From assembly GCF_011383005.1 (NCBI RefSeq), contig NZ_CP049935.1:3286001-3350000 (forward strand): 64,000 bases of DNA, written 5' to 3'. The stretch comes from Phycicoccus sp. HDW14. Lineage in GTDB: Bacteria; Actinomycetota; Actinomycetes; Actinomycetales; Dermatophilaceae. The notes under the pieces were generated by a model. That model was not told where the DNA came from, ran no database searches, and saw only the letters and a program-made list of their open reading frames with translations. Of the stretch, positions 56,618 through 64,000 are shown in pieces. A program made the translations under genes and the position numbers. Each line of letters starts with the position of its first letter. The first letter of the stretch is position 1.

Positions 56618-56639
56618 CTTAGCTGACTCTTCAGCTAAG
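56618..56639 (+). promoter_or_regulatory. Inverted repeat at the methyltransferase start
   Basis: CTTAGCTGA-CTCT-TCAGCTAAG: perfect 9-bp arms, ten bases before the ATG at 56,649, with TTGACT starting at 56,614 as a possible -35. Such symmetric sites close to the start of C5-methyltransferase genes can bind the enzyme itself or a controller protein. Confidence 0.55.
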
Positions 56640-56648
56640 CTTGCTGGC

Positions 56649-58061
56649 ATGGCGAAGGACTCTGCAGCGTTCAGGTACGCAGATCTCTTCGCCGGCATCG
56701 GGGGCTTCCACGCCATGCTTGACCACGCGGGCGGGCGGTGTGTCTACGTCTCCGAGATCGACCGCGAGGCGCGCCACACGTACCTGCGCAACTGGGTGGA
56801 ACCGCTGCCGGAGTCGCGGCGGCCCGTCGTCAACACCGACATCACCATGGCCACTCCCGATGACGGGCCGGTCGACGTCCCGGCTCACGACGTCCTCGCC
56901 GCGGGGTTTCCTTGCCAGCCGTTCTCGAAGTCAGGGCGCCAACGTGGCATGGACGAGGCACGAGGCACGCTCTTCTGGAACATCGCACGGATCCTCGAAG
57001 ACCGGACGCCGGCTGTTGTCCTCCTCGAGAATGTGCGGAACATCGCCGGCCCCCGCCACACGCACGAGTGGGACGTCATCATCCAGACGCTCCGCGAGAT
57101 CGGTTACCGCGTGTCGTCGACACCATCGGTCTTCTCCCCGCACTTCCTCCCACCCTCTCTCGGAGGGACACCGCAGGTCCGCGACCGCGTCTTCATCCTG
57201 GGCACCTACGTTGGCCGTGAGCGTGCGCTGAACGAGACGGACGTTCCGCCGACAGTGGTGCGTGCCCCCGTCGACGGCTGGAACGTTCACGACTGGAATG
57301 CCGAATGGATCCTGGACGAGGACTCATCCATCGCAGAGCTGTCCAAGTACCAGCTGACGACCGACGAGACAACCTGGGTTGATGTGTGGGACGACCTCGT
57401 CCAGCGGATGTGGTCTGCAAGAGGCGTCCGCCTCCCCGGCTTCCCACTGTGGGCTGACGCGTGGATCCCTGAGCGTGGCCTTGATCCGATCGAGCTTGAA
57501 GCGCTGCCTCGATGGAAGTCCCAGATCCTGATCAAGAACGCCCGGTTCTACGACGAGCACCGCGACGTGATCCGGGACTGGAAGCGCGCGAACCCCGTCT
57601 TCGCTACGTTCCCCGAGTCGAGACGCAAGCTCGAATGGCAGGCGCAGGACACCGGCTCCCTCTGGGGAACGGTCATGCACTTCCGACCCTCCGGGATCCG
57701 AGCCAAGGCGCCCACCTACCTCCCCGCTCTTGTGGCTATCACGCAGACCTCGGTCATCGGCAGCCGGCGTCGCCGTCTAACCCCACACGAGGCCGCGCGC
57801 CTGCAGGGTTTCAGTCGGACGCTCTCCTTTACCGGCCAGCGCGACTCTGCGTCGTACAAGCAGGTGGGTAACGGCGTCGCGGTGGGAGCGGCGTGGCATG
57901 TGTTCCGTACGCACGTTGAGCGCGATGCGTCAGATCTGCCCCGTCGACTGGTGCGCGCTGTCCTGAATGCGCCTCTCAACCCGACGGGCGACGCGTTGGC
58001 CAACGAAGCGATGGTTCATGAGGCCAGGAGCGCTGCACTCACGCAGACTGTGGCCAGCTGA
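56649..58061 (+). CDS. DNA (cytosine-5-)-methyltransferase
   Basis: 470 aa from ATG 56,649 (an upstream ATG at 56,568 would add 27 residues and run through the inverted repeat, so I prefer 56,649). Motif I YADLFAGIGGFHAML, motif IV FPCQPFSKSGRQ with catalytic Cys, motif VI VVLLENVRNI, motif VIII GGTPQVRDRVFILGTY, motif IX RLTPHEAARLQGF and X YKQVGNGVAVGAAW. The variable target-recognition region lies between VIII and IX (about residues 220-375) and is large. The target sequence cannot be read. Together with Vsr and the next gene it forms a type II system. Confidence 0.92.
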   Translation: MAKDSAAFRYADLFAGIGGFHAMLDHAGGRCVYVSEIDREARHTYLRNWVEPLPESRRPVVNTDITMATPDDGPVDVPAHDVLAAGFPCQPFSKSGRQRGMDEARGTLFWNIARILEDRTPAVVLLENVRNIAGPRHTHEWDVIIQTLREIGYRVSSTPSVFSPHFLPPSLGGTPQVRDRVFILGTYVGRERALNETDVPPTVVRAPVDGWNVHDWNAEWILDEDSSIAELSKYQLTTDETTWVDVWDDLVQRMWSARGVRLPGFPLWADAWIPERGLDPIELEALPRWKSQILIKNARFYDEHRDVIRDWKRANPVFATFPESRRKLEWQAQDTGSLWGTVMHFRPSGIRAKAPTYLPALVAITQTSVIGSRRRRLTPHEAARLQGFSRTLSFTGQRDSASYKQVGNGVAVGAAWHVFRTHVERDASDLPRRLVRAVLNAPLNPTGDALANEAMVHEARSAALTQTVAS

Positions 58062-58173
58062 GCGAGGTCTCCTGTCGGGCAGCCTTCTTGCCTTTCACAC
58101 GGTTGACGTATTCATCGCACCGACTCAGCTCACGCTTCCCCGCGGTGATGAGGGCGGGCACTACGTTGAGCGA

Positions 58174-59634
58174 GTGTGCGCCGCGCCAGCCGATCCGATG
58201 TTCTTCCTGCCCGCCGCCACGGTCGCGGAGGCCGTAACGCGGATCTTCTCGCTGACGGGTGCTGCGGAAGCTGGCACACGTGGGGAGAAGCGCGCCATCG
58301 TCGCACTGCGTGATGCCCTCGGGCTTGACATCGATGTCGCCCGCACGAACGCGCGCATGGCTCAGCAGATCGCGGAAGTGCTCCGCGTCGAGTGGCGACC
58401 CTCCTACGAAGAGCTCAACAGGGTCAACCTCGACGGTCTCAACGCACTACTCGAAGGCGCGACTGACGCCTACCACGAGAACTCCCTCCGGCGGTTAGCT
58501 GGACAGCGACCAGGGAGGCTGAGCGGACCTGAGTGGCTGGCGTTCCAGCCTGCACAGTCGAAGATCGAGGCAGTCAACAGGATCAGCGCGCTTACCAACT
58601 CCGGACCTGAATGGCTCGGACCTGGAAGCAAAGAGCACAAGCGCGTCCTCGTCAACCTGGCCAACAGCCTTGCTCCCGAACTTGACACTCGGCTCTCCAA
58701 GACGAAGCTTGGGGCTGCCCTGGCGAATGCCTTCGACGCGCCGTGGTCGGCCGAATGTGAATCCACGGGGGAGACGATCTCGCTTGTCGGCCTCAACACA
58801 CTCCTGGCCGGGGCGGAGCGTCGGCTCGGGAAGCTCGGCAGCGACCGAGCAATGCTCTTGGGTACCCCCGAGGAGGAAGGGAAGGCTCTGGCGGCCGCCC
58901 TGCTCGACGCCTGGCGCGCCTCAGCTCATCCCGACGGCAGCAAACGGGTCATCTGGGATGCGCGCAAGTGCATCCACTGGATGCTGGACCAGGGGGTGAC
59001 GGAGGGCCCCAACCAGAACGAGTGGCAGGGCTTCTACTGGGAGTCGCGCGGGAGAGCAGTTCTCAACGCAGCGTTCACCCCCAACCCCAGCCCGCCGAGA
59101 ACCCGCTATGGCAACACTGCCTTCGACTACTCGTTGCGGTATGTCTGGGACCTCAAGGCCCACACAGAGGCTTGGCGCTACCCGGTCTCTGGCAGGACCC
59201 TGACGGGCCAGGGCGTGGCGCCGCTCAACGACCAGGAGTCGATGAGTGCCTGCATCGAGGACCAGGGACTGGGGTTCCTCATGGCTGGCGGAGTTGCTGT
59301 GGCGGACGAGGATGAGACGTTCGTGGAGTGGCACCGGCAATTCAAGGCGGCGCAGGGTGTGAAGTCGAAGCCGTCGAACTCCGGTCGATCGCGACAGCGC
59401 AAGGCAGCGTTCGAGCCCCACCACGTCGAGGCCTTCTACTTCCACAACTTGCCAGCGCTTGAGGCAGCGAAAGCGGCGGGCCAGGTTACCGGCTTTCAGC
59501 AGGGAAAGCAGGCGCCCGACGAGGAGGGCACCGAGGGGAGGGCACGCCGTCCTAAGTACAACTTGAGCGTGCCCAAAGCCAGGGGATCGCTGCTCGCGGT
59601 GGCGCGCTTCGACTGGCCTCGGGTGGAGTCGTAG
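58174..59634 (+). CDS. Unrecognised protein, probable cognate restriction endonuclease
   Basis: About 486 aa; start uncertain (GTG 58,174 or ATG 58,198; the open frame reaches back into the methyltransferase). N-terminal region is helical with two similar segments (LTGAAEAGTRGEKRAIVALRDALGLD and LTNSGPEWLGPGSKEHKRVLVNLANSLAP), each followed by a Leu-rich stretch (LNALLEGA, LNTLLAGA), so an internal duplication of about 110-130 aa. The C terminus has a candidate PD-(D/E)XK centre: WESRGRAVLNAAF, then FDYSLRYVWDLKAH, i.e. D-x7-D-x-K with an upstream Glu. No family is recognised. Placement after the methyltransferase makes a type II nuclease most likely. Confidence 0.72.
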   Translation: MCAAPADPMFFLPAATVAEAVTRIFSLTGAAEAGTRGEKRAIVALRDALGLDIDVARTNARMAQQIAEVLRVEWRPSYEELNRVNLDGLNALLEGATDAYHENSLRRLAGQRPGRLSGPEWLAFQPAQSKIEAVNRISALTNSGPEWLGPGSKEHKRVLVNLANSLAPELDTRLSKTKLGAALANAFDAPWSAECESTGETISLVGLNTLLAGAERRLGKLGSDRAMLLGTPEEEGKALAAALLDAWRASAHPDGSKRVIWDARKCIHWMLDQGVTEGPNQNEWQGFYWESRGRAVLNAAFTPNPSPPRTRYGNTAFDYSLRYVWDLKAHTEAWRYPVSGRTLTGQGVAPLNDQESMSACIEDQGLGFLMAGGVAVADEDETFVEWHRQFKAAQGVKSKPSNSGRSRQRKAAFEPHHVEAFYFHNLPALEAAKAAGQVTGFQQGKQAPDEEGTEGRARRPKYNLSVPKARGSLLAVARFDWPRVES

Positions 59635-59815
59635 GCACGTGTCGGGATCCCGGCCGGCGCCGCGCTCGTGCGGTCCGGGCCTCAGACAAGGTTGAGCTCG
59701 CCGGGCGACCTTGACGGTCTACGAACGCACCGCGTCTTTCCTCGGTCCTGATCGGTTCCGTCCTCTCGGGAGCGCTGTGATGGTCGAGGCAAGCTGCTGG
59801 CTGGTCCCTGCGCCG

Positions 59816-60781
59816 TCACGGCTTCGGAGTTCTACCGTCCAAGAGCCGTCGAGTACCGGCAGGTGGCTGGTGGGCGGGGAAGTCTTCGACCTTGGCTTCC
59901 CACCGCATTCGGCCAACGCCCGGCACAGCTTCAGGGGTCGGTATTCCCTGGGCAGTGAAGTGGCGGAGCGACCTCCGGGCGACCGCTCGATCGAAGACAA
60001 TGGACGTGAGCAACTCCGGGGGCTCCTTCGTGACATCAATGATGATCCTCCGGACTCTTGCCTGCTCCTCGGAGGTCAGGTCCTTCATACCCGCGAACAC
60101 CGAGGCGACAGTTTCGCCAGACTCCACAAGCGGCAAGAGAATTGAGACGAATGTCGTACAGGCGCCTGGGATTGGCGCTAGCTGCTCTGAACCGAACCAA
60201 TGAACGCGCTCCGAGGCGGATGTGGTCTTGACCTCAAGGCGCTCCCCCTGCGAGCTGAAGTCGAAACGGCCCTCTGCCTTGCTGTGCCACGTCTGGACCA
60301 GGGTAGAGAACGAGACGGCCTCAGCGATGACCAGGAGTTCACCGGCAAGTCCAATCTCCGTCTCGCGGGCTACACGGCTCTTCAGGCCGGACTCGAACAG
60401 GGCTTCCATCGTGGCTATCACGTCGCCCAGCGCGCCAGGCATCGAGCGTGTTAGTTGAATCAGGCCTTCAAAGACGGCCGCGACGGCGTCCACGGCCTCT
60501 GATTCGTCGATCGGCCGAAAACGCAGCACGCAGACATCCGGCAGTCGGATTCCGGAGGAGCTGTCGATCAGTTCTAGCCAGGGATCGAACCGAAAGTGCC
60601 GACCTTCTAGTGTCTGACCCCTTGGTTGACCAGGCCCAACAAGCACGAATGCTCGTGCGCCGTCTCGCCCCGTCGCCAGGCGCATCTCGCGATCTAGGAC
60701 CGGAAGGTTAATGTCTCGCTCCGCGGCAGGCACTTTGTCCGATTCGATGGCGGCACGAATGTTGCTGAAGCCAAAGATCAT
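59816..60781 (-). CDS. PD-(D/E)XK motif protein (DUF4420)
   Basis: 321 aa. Nuclease signature: GLAGELLVIAEAVSF, then W...AEGRFDFSSQGERLEVKTT (Asp and the ExK pair). N-terminal LPVLDREMRLATGRDGARAFVLVG and PDVCVLRFRPIDESEAVDAVAAVFEGLIQL as in the family. It is the effector nuclease of the GHKL-Z1 module; ATG overlaps the Z1 stop (ATGA), so it is made together with the helicase. Convergent with the putative endonuclease gene. Confidence 0.87.
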   Translation of the reverse strand: MIFGFSNIRAAIESDKVPAAERDINLPVLDREMRLATGRDGARAFVLVGPGQPRGQTLEGRHFRFDPWLELIDSSSGIRLPDVCVLRFRPIDESEAVDAVAAVFEGLIQLTRSMPGALGDVIATMEALFESGLKSRVARETEIGLAGELLVIAEAVSFSTLVQTWHSKAEGRFDFSSQGERLEVKTTSASERVHWFGSEQLAPIPGACTTFVSILLPLVESGETVASVFAGMKDLTSEEQARVRRIIIDVTKEPPELLTSIVFDRAVARRSLRHFTAQGIPTPEAVPGVGRMRWEAKVEDFPAHQPPAGTRRLLDGRTPKP

Positions 60782-63168
60782 GCGCTGCCGGCCTTGACCC
60801 CGATGGCTCGCAGCTCGAAGGCCTCTGGTGTCGTGATGGAGATAGCGAGTCCCGCGCCGACCGGGGAGGCCTCACTCGTCGAGTACCCAGCGAGTGGCTC
60901 AACTACGGCAGACACAGCGTCGTAGCCAAGACGATCGACGGGGCGTCGCTGCGCGTCACCGACGTGTGGCACGGCTAGTTGCGCCGAGTCGAACCACTGC
61001 TCTGGGTGTAGGCCGGGTCTTGTTGTCCATCCCGCCTCCCAAATGGCACCTGCGTTCGAGGGTGCGACGCCAGCAAGACGCCGGACAGGCAGTTCTCCGA
61101 TGCTCGGCACAACACCGGCGGCCGCCATCTGTATTACGTCGAGTCCGCGGACGAACATGGCGAAGGGAAGGTTGGCCAGGCCTAGGTCACCCAGGCGGGG
61201 GTTCATGAGCTCGGCAGCAACCTCCCGAGACGCGTCGTCGCGGCCGACCATCTTTAACCTACCCAGGAGTACTCGAAATTCTTCTGCCCCGCACTCCGCC
61301 AATAACCAGTCATCGAGAAAGCCGCGGGTGATCTCGCGGCGCTCAACCCAGTCCAAGAGCTCGCGAGCATTATGTGCGAAAGTCGACGGCTGCACAAACT
61401 GGCGGAGAGTTAGGACCACGTTGGACTTGTTGGCATCGACAAGCTCGCGATCACGCACCGCTAGCCGAGTGGGCTTCATGCGGTTCGTCGGTCGTGACAC
61501 GTACCAAAGCGCGGGTTCGTCCAAACGAAGATTCTTGTCCTTCTCGTCCCAGTCCTCAGCAGTGGAGATGAGAGCACGTTCCACCTGGGCCAGATAGTCG
61601 AACGACTCGAAGATCTCCGGAAGTGCGTGAACGGTGATCACGTGGGCGTAGGTACCCCTGTAACCACAAAAGCGCATCTGCTGGGAGACAGTGTCCTCGT
61701 TGGCGGCTTGCGCGAGTCGGGTAAAGTACGTGGTAACCAATTGTGGGATCGTGAGGCCACGGCCCAAGATGTCACCCCCGATGACGATCCAGATTGGGTG
61801 CGCCTCCCAATCCGCGCGATCTGTCGGGAGCGGCCCGGCTGGTGCAGTTGGCCGGCTTGGATCAGAGTTCACGACGCGCATTTCTGTTCTCGAAATGAGA
61901 TTCCCCACTTGCCAGAGGAGCTCGGGCCCAAGCTGCGGGATGCTTTGCGTGCCTCCGGTGCGGCTGTGCACGCGCCCAGCTAAGGCATCGACGGCCTGGA
62001 TCAGTTCCGGAGGAACTCTGTCGGGCTTCTCCTCTATTACCGCCTCTTCAATGGCCGAGCGGATCTGCGCCAGACCATTCTCGATAGTCGCGTAGTCCAC
62101 CGCGTGGTCTAGGACCTTTGAGCTCGTATGCACCAACATCTGCACCGAGCGCATGCCCTCGGGCGGCCGGCCGTCAACACGCCAATAGAAGGCGTCTGGC
62201 ATGTAGTTTCTCAACCATGCGGCCACAAGGAGGTCACAGAGGGCACGCTTCAGGCTGCTTGGAACGTGATCTGGATTCCTGTGAGTCGCGACCCAGTCCT
62301 CGACGGGGATGCGGCTGGTCCGGTGGGTGGCGTCCATGAGGGCCGCGACACCGAAGTAGCCGGCACCTGGCTGGCTTACAGCGCAGTAGTCGGGTCTGAG
62401 GGCTCCATCGCGTTCCGTAAGAAAGATTGCCTGGGGGGTCGCGGTGTAGGACAACCAAACATGATGAGTGGCGGCATCACGCAGTCCCTTGAGCTCCGCA
62501 TACGTAGCCGCTTCTTCGTTCTTCCGCGTTGCGGCGTTGGGCGAGGCCTGATCAGCCTCATCGTCAATTATGAGAGCAGTAACGCCCTCTCCTAGGCGAG
62601 CTGCCACCTCCTGGAACATCCACTTGAGCGCGTCCACGCGTGGCTTGGTCTTCATCGACACCAGGACAGGAAGTCGCTCGGGCCAGATACCCTGCCCATC
62701 CCGGAAGTCGCGGCGCTGCTTTGTTCGCTTGAGTATACTTTCCAGAAAGGACGAGTCTCGCTCTGCGTTGGCTCTCGTAGGTACGTTCAACGTAGCCACG
62801 GGGTTGGAGGGAAGAGTCCCCAGGTCCTTTCGTATGCGATAGCTGGTCTGACCATTCAATGCCTCGGTCACGCCAGTGAAGATCACCGCGACGTCGCACT
62901 TGTCCGCTGCCCAGGCGAGCATTCCGAGCTGATGTCCGGTCTTTCCGCTCTGAACCCGGCCCATGACGAGATAACTGACATTGGCGCGTGCGGAATCCAC
63001 AAGCTGGCGCTGTACCCGCTTGTCCAGTCTCTCGATATCTTCGCGCAACTGTGAGGCATCGGCCGCTCCAAACTCGTCGCCAGATGCGCCTATGAACTCT
63101 CGTCGCTTGACCTCGAGGTACTCGTCCAGAGCACTTGCACCGGACATCTGCTCGCGAAAGACGTTCAT
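60778..63168 (-). CDS. Z1-domain superfamily II helicase
   Basis: 796 aa. Walker A GRVQSGKTGHQLGM, Walker B with DEAD-like IIDDEADQAS, motif III SYTATPQA, and in the Z1 domain (about residues 340-600) IVIGGDILGRGLTIPQLVTTYFTR and TVSQQMRFCGYRG (motifs V and VI). Z1 domain proteins are ATP-driven helicases or translocases in predicted restriction systems with GHKL ATPases. ATG at 63,168, one base after the stop of the upstream gene. No membrane segment. Confidence 0.9.
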   Translation of the reverse strand: MNVFREQMSGASALDEYLEVKRREFIGASGDEFGAADASQLREDIERLDKRVQRQLVDSARANVSYLVMGRVQSGKTGHQLGMLAWAADKCDVAVIFTGVTEALNGQTSYRIRKDLGTLPSNPVATLNVPTRANAERDSSFLESILKRTKQRRDFRDGQGIWPERLPVLVSMKTKPRVDALKWMFQEVAARLGEGVTALIIDDEADQASPNAATRKNEEAATYAELKGLRDAATHHVWLSYTATPQAIFLTERDGALRPDYCAVSQPGAGYFGVAALMDATHRTSRIPVEDWVATHRNPDHVPSSLKRALCDLLVAAWLRNYMPDAFYWRVDGRPPEGMRSVQMLVHTSSKVLDHAVDYATIENGLAQIRSAIEEAVIEEKPDRVPPELIQAVDALAGRVHSRTGGTQSIPQLGPELLWQVGNLISRTEMRVVNSDPSRPTAPAGPLPTDRADWEAHPIWIVIGGDILGRGLTIPQLVTTYFTRLAQAANEDTVSQQMRFCGYRGTYAHVITVHALPEIFESFDYLAQVERALISTAEDWDEKDKNLRLDEPALWYVSRPTNRMKPTRLAVRDRELVDANKSNVVLTLRQFVQPSTFAHNARELLDWVERREITRGFLDDWLLAECGAEEFRVLLGRLKMVGRDDASREVAAELMNPRLGDLGLANLPFAMFVRGLDVIQMAAAGVVPSIGELPVRRLAGVAPSNAGAIWEAGWTTRPGLHPEQWFDSAQLAVPHVGDAQRRPVDRLGYDAVSAVVEPLAGYSTSEASPVGAGLAISITTPEAFELRAIGVKAGSA

Positions 63169-63169
63169 T

Positions 63170-64000
63170 TCACTCCGGTAGGTCGTCGGGTGGCGGGTGG
63201 ACCATGTCAAGGATTTGGTTCATCTTCGTGCGCACTAAGTGACGGTCAGGACTCTCCACGAATACTTCGGCTGCCGTCAACGAGAGCGCGACACGTGTAA
63301 GGAGAGTGCGCAAGTTGACGTCTATCGGAGGTAGGTCGTCCAGCAAGGGGTGGGCTTCATTGACTACCACAGTGTGTGCGCGCCTTGTTCGGTTCTCATG
63401 CAGAGTTATGAACGGTCGTTCCCGCTGCCCCGAGAAGCGCAGGCCGAAGCTGTGCGTATGCACCTCTTGGTCGGTGATGGCGAAGCGGACCTCTGGTTGT
63501 GCAGACTCATTCTCTGCGAAGTCCTCGTCGACGTCATCGTGGCTGATGTTGCCCGATACTGCATTGCGGAGCTGCGTCGCCGCGACCTTAGACGCATTCA
63601 CAAGGTTCTTCTTGTCGACCTGGTTACGCTTTCGGCGCTTGAAATTCACGGCCATGGACCACATGTCGAATCGTGGATCCTTGAGCTTTTCCAGAACGTG
63701 ATCTATGAACTCTTGCTCTTCATCCGGCGACCAGAGAGTGGAGTCGGTTGTGATGGATTTGCCAAGGGCAGTGACGTCAAACTCGCCTATGTAGCTCTGA
63801 GCGCGGTATGAGCCTGCCTGACCGAAGATCTGGCGAGGTCGGAATCCGGAGTTGCTTTCCTTCGCGTGAAGAGGTGTGACGCCGCCGATGCCCTTACCGC
63901 GGTAGTGAAGAGTAAACCCGCTCAATTCGCGGCTCATGGTGTCCAGGATGCCCACCCACCCGGAGATATGCTTGCCCGTCGAGAGTCGGACTGATATCGG
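63170..64000 (-). CDS. GHKL/MORC-like ATPase, C-terminal part (5' end outside window)
   Basis: At least 276 aa, open to the window edge (no stop upstream of the GTG at 63,955, and the frame continues with RLSTGKHISGWVGILD). The visible part has the S5-fold linked to GHKL ATPases: ELSGFTLHYRGKGIGG, FRPRQIFGQAGSYRAQSYIGEFDV, LGKSITTDSTLW. The C-terminal part is charged (KRRKRNQVDKKNLV). N-terminal ATP-binding motifs must lie beyond 64,000. In known predicted systems a MutL/MORC-type ATPase of this kind precedes a Z1 helicase and an REase. Confidence 0.78.
   Translation of the reverse strand, partial: PISVRLSTGKHISGWVGILDTMSRELSGFTLHYRGKGIGGVTPLHAKESNSGFRPRQIFGQAGSYRAQSYIGEFDVTALGKSITTDSTLWSPDEEQEFIDHVLEKLKDPRFDMWSMAVNFKRRKRNQVDKKNLVNASKVAATQLRNAVSGNISHDDVDEDFAENESAQPEVRFAITDQEVHTHSFGLRFSGQRERPFITLHENRTRRAHTVVVNEAHPLLDDLPPIDVNLRTLLTRVALSLTAAEVFVESPDRHLVRTKMNQILDMVHPPPDDLPE

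Larger units (their letters stand above)
55842..64000. mobile_element. Integrated element carrying defence genes (right end outside the window)
   Basis: From the tRNA-Ala fragment onward the DNA is visibly lower in G+C, uses more A/T-ending codons and contains only restriction-type genes: vsr, m5C methyltransferase, probable endonuclease, DUF4420, Z1 helicase and GHKL ATPase. No integrase is seen before 64,000; the intact alaT and integrase would be at the far end. Cell-wall genes on the left follow the gyrA-proximal synteny in which alaT is expected here. Confidence 0.72.

Noticed and set aside
59711-60145. Small plus-strand gene opposite DUF4420
   Set aside because: Shadow of the DUF4420 gene; the minus strand has the family motifs.

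Overview
The window is high-GC chromosomal DNA of an actinobacterium, most likely Micrococcales and possibly Intrasporangiaceae; the exact genus cannot be read from it. Support comes from strong G/C codon bias, frequent GTG starts, a DtxR/IdeR-type iron box, crgA, a split ergothioneine locus and above all the block fhaA-fhaB-pstP-rodA-pbpA-pknB / trpG / srtE-DUF881 / crgA / rhomboid / ppiA. That block matches the order known from Mycobacterium on the gyrA-proximal side of the chromosome. The window therefore lies near oriC.

Layout. 0.06-8.0 kb: secreted ExeM/NucH-type nuclease, short Erm(37)-like rRNA methylase, DUF2945 pair, acyl-CoA dehydrogenase, BNR propeller protein, YdeI/OmdA protein. 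8.2-16.3 kb: ABC-F ATPase, Nei-type glycosylase, DUF1801 and DUF2461 proteins, DUF3516 DEAD-box helicase, dicarboxylate symporter. 16.5-25 kb: PLL-like beta-propeller protein, membrane protein, egtB-egtD, FAD monooxygenase/MarR divergon, SDR plus E2-type acyltransferase. 25-31.5 kb: iron-boxed bfd-bfr, GNAT, CsbD, a six-gene Asp23/AmaP/DUF2273 envelope-stress operon facing an ECF sigma factor and a further Asp23-like gene, TMEM175-like channel. 31.5-38.5 kb: dinB, DoxX, EVE, fatty-acid hydroxylase, DoxX/MarR divergon, SDR, tRNA-Leu(CAG), pirin. 38.6-50.5 kb: the cell-wall growth and signalling block, with a DnaA-box cluster between crgA and the rhomboid gene. 50.6-55.6 kb: an Ala/Lys-rich membrane-anchored protein, VWA lipoprotein, NERD and HNH proteins.

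At 55,842-55,883 lies a 42-nt 3' fragment of tRNA-Ala(TGC), at the position where alaT is expected in this synteny. It marks the end of an integrated element that fills the rest of the window (to 64,000 and beyond) and has visibly lower GC and different codon use. The element carries two convergent nucleic-acid-defence operons. One is vsr - 5-methylcytosine methyltransferase - an unrecognised protein that is probably the cognate restriction endonuclease. The other is MORC/MutL-like GHKL ATPase (5' end outside the window) - Z1-domain helicase - PD-(D/E)XK protein (DUF4420), overlapping or nearly abutting. This is the most interesting system in the window.

A technical point shapes the annotation. 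At least 15 genes on the native chromosome are broken by a single missing base, nearly always in a G or C run, and restoring one base per break gives full-length family members. These are described as one gene each, with the break positions, and are most likely consensus errors, not real pseudogenes. A family of dispersed inverted repeats (about 20-25 nt arms with a shared GGNTCGAG start) occurs between genes and once inside the helicase gene.
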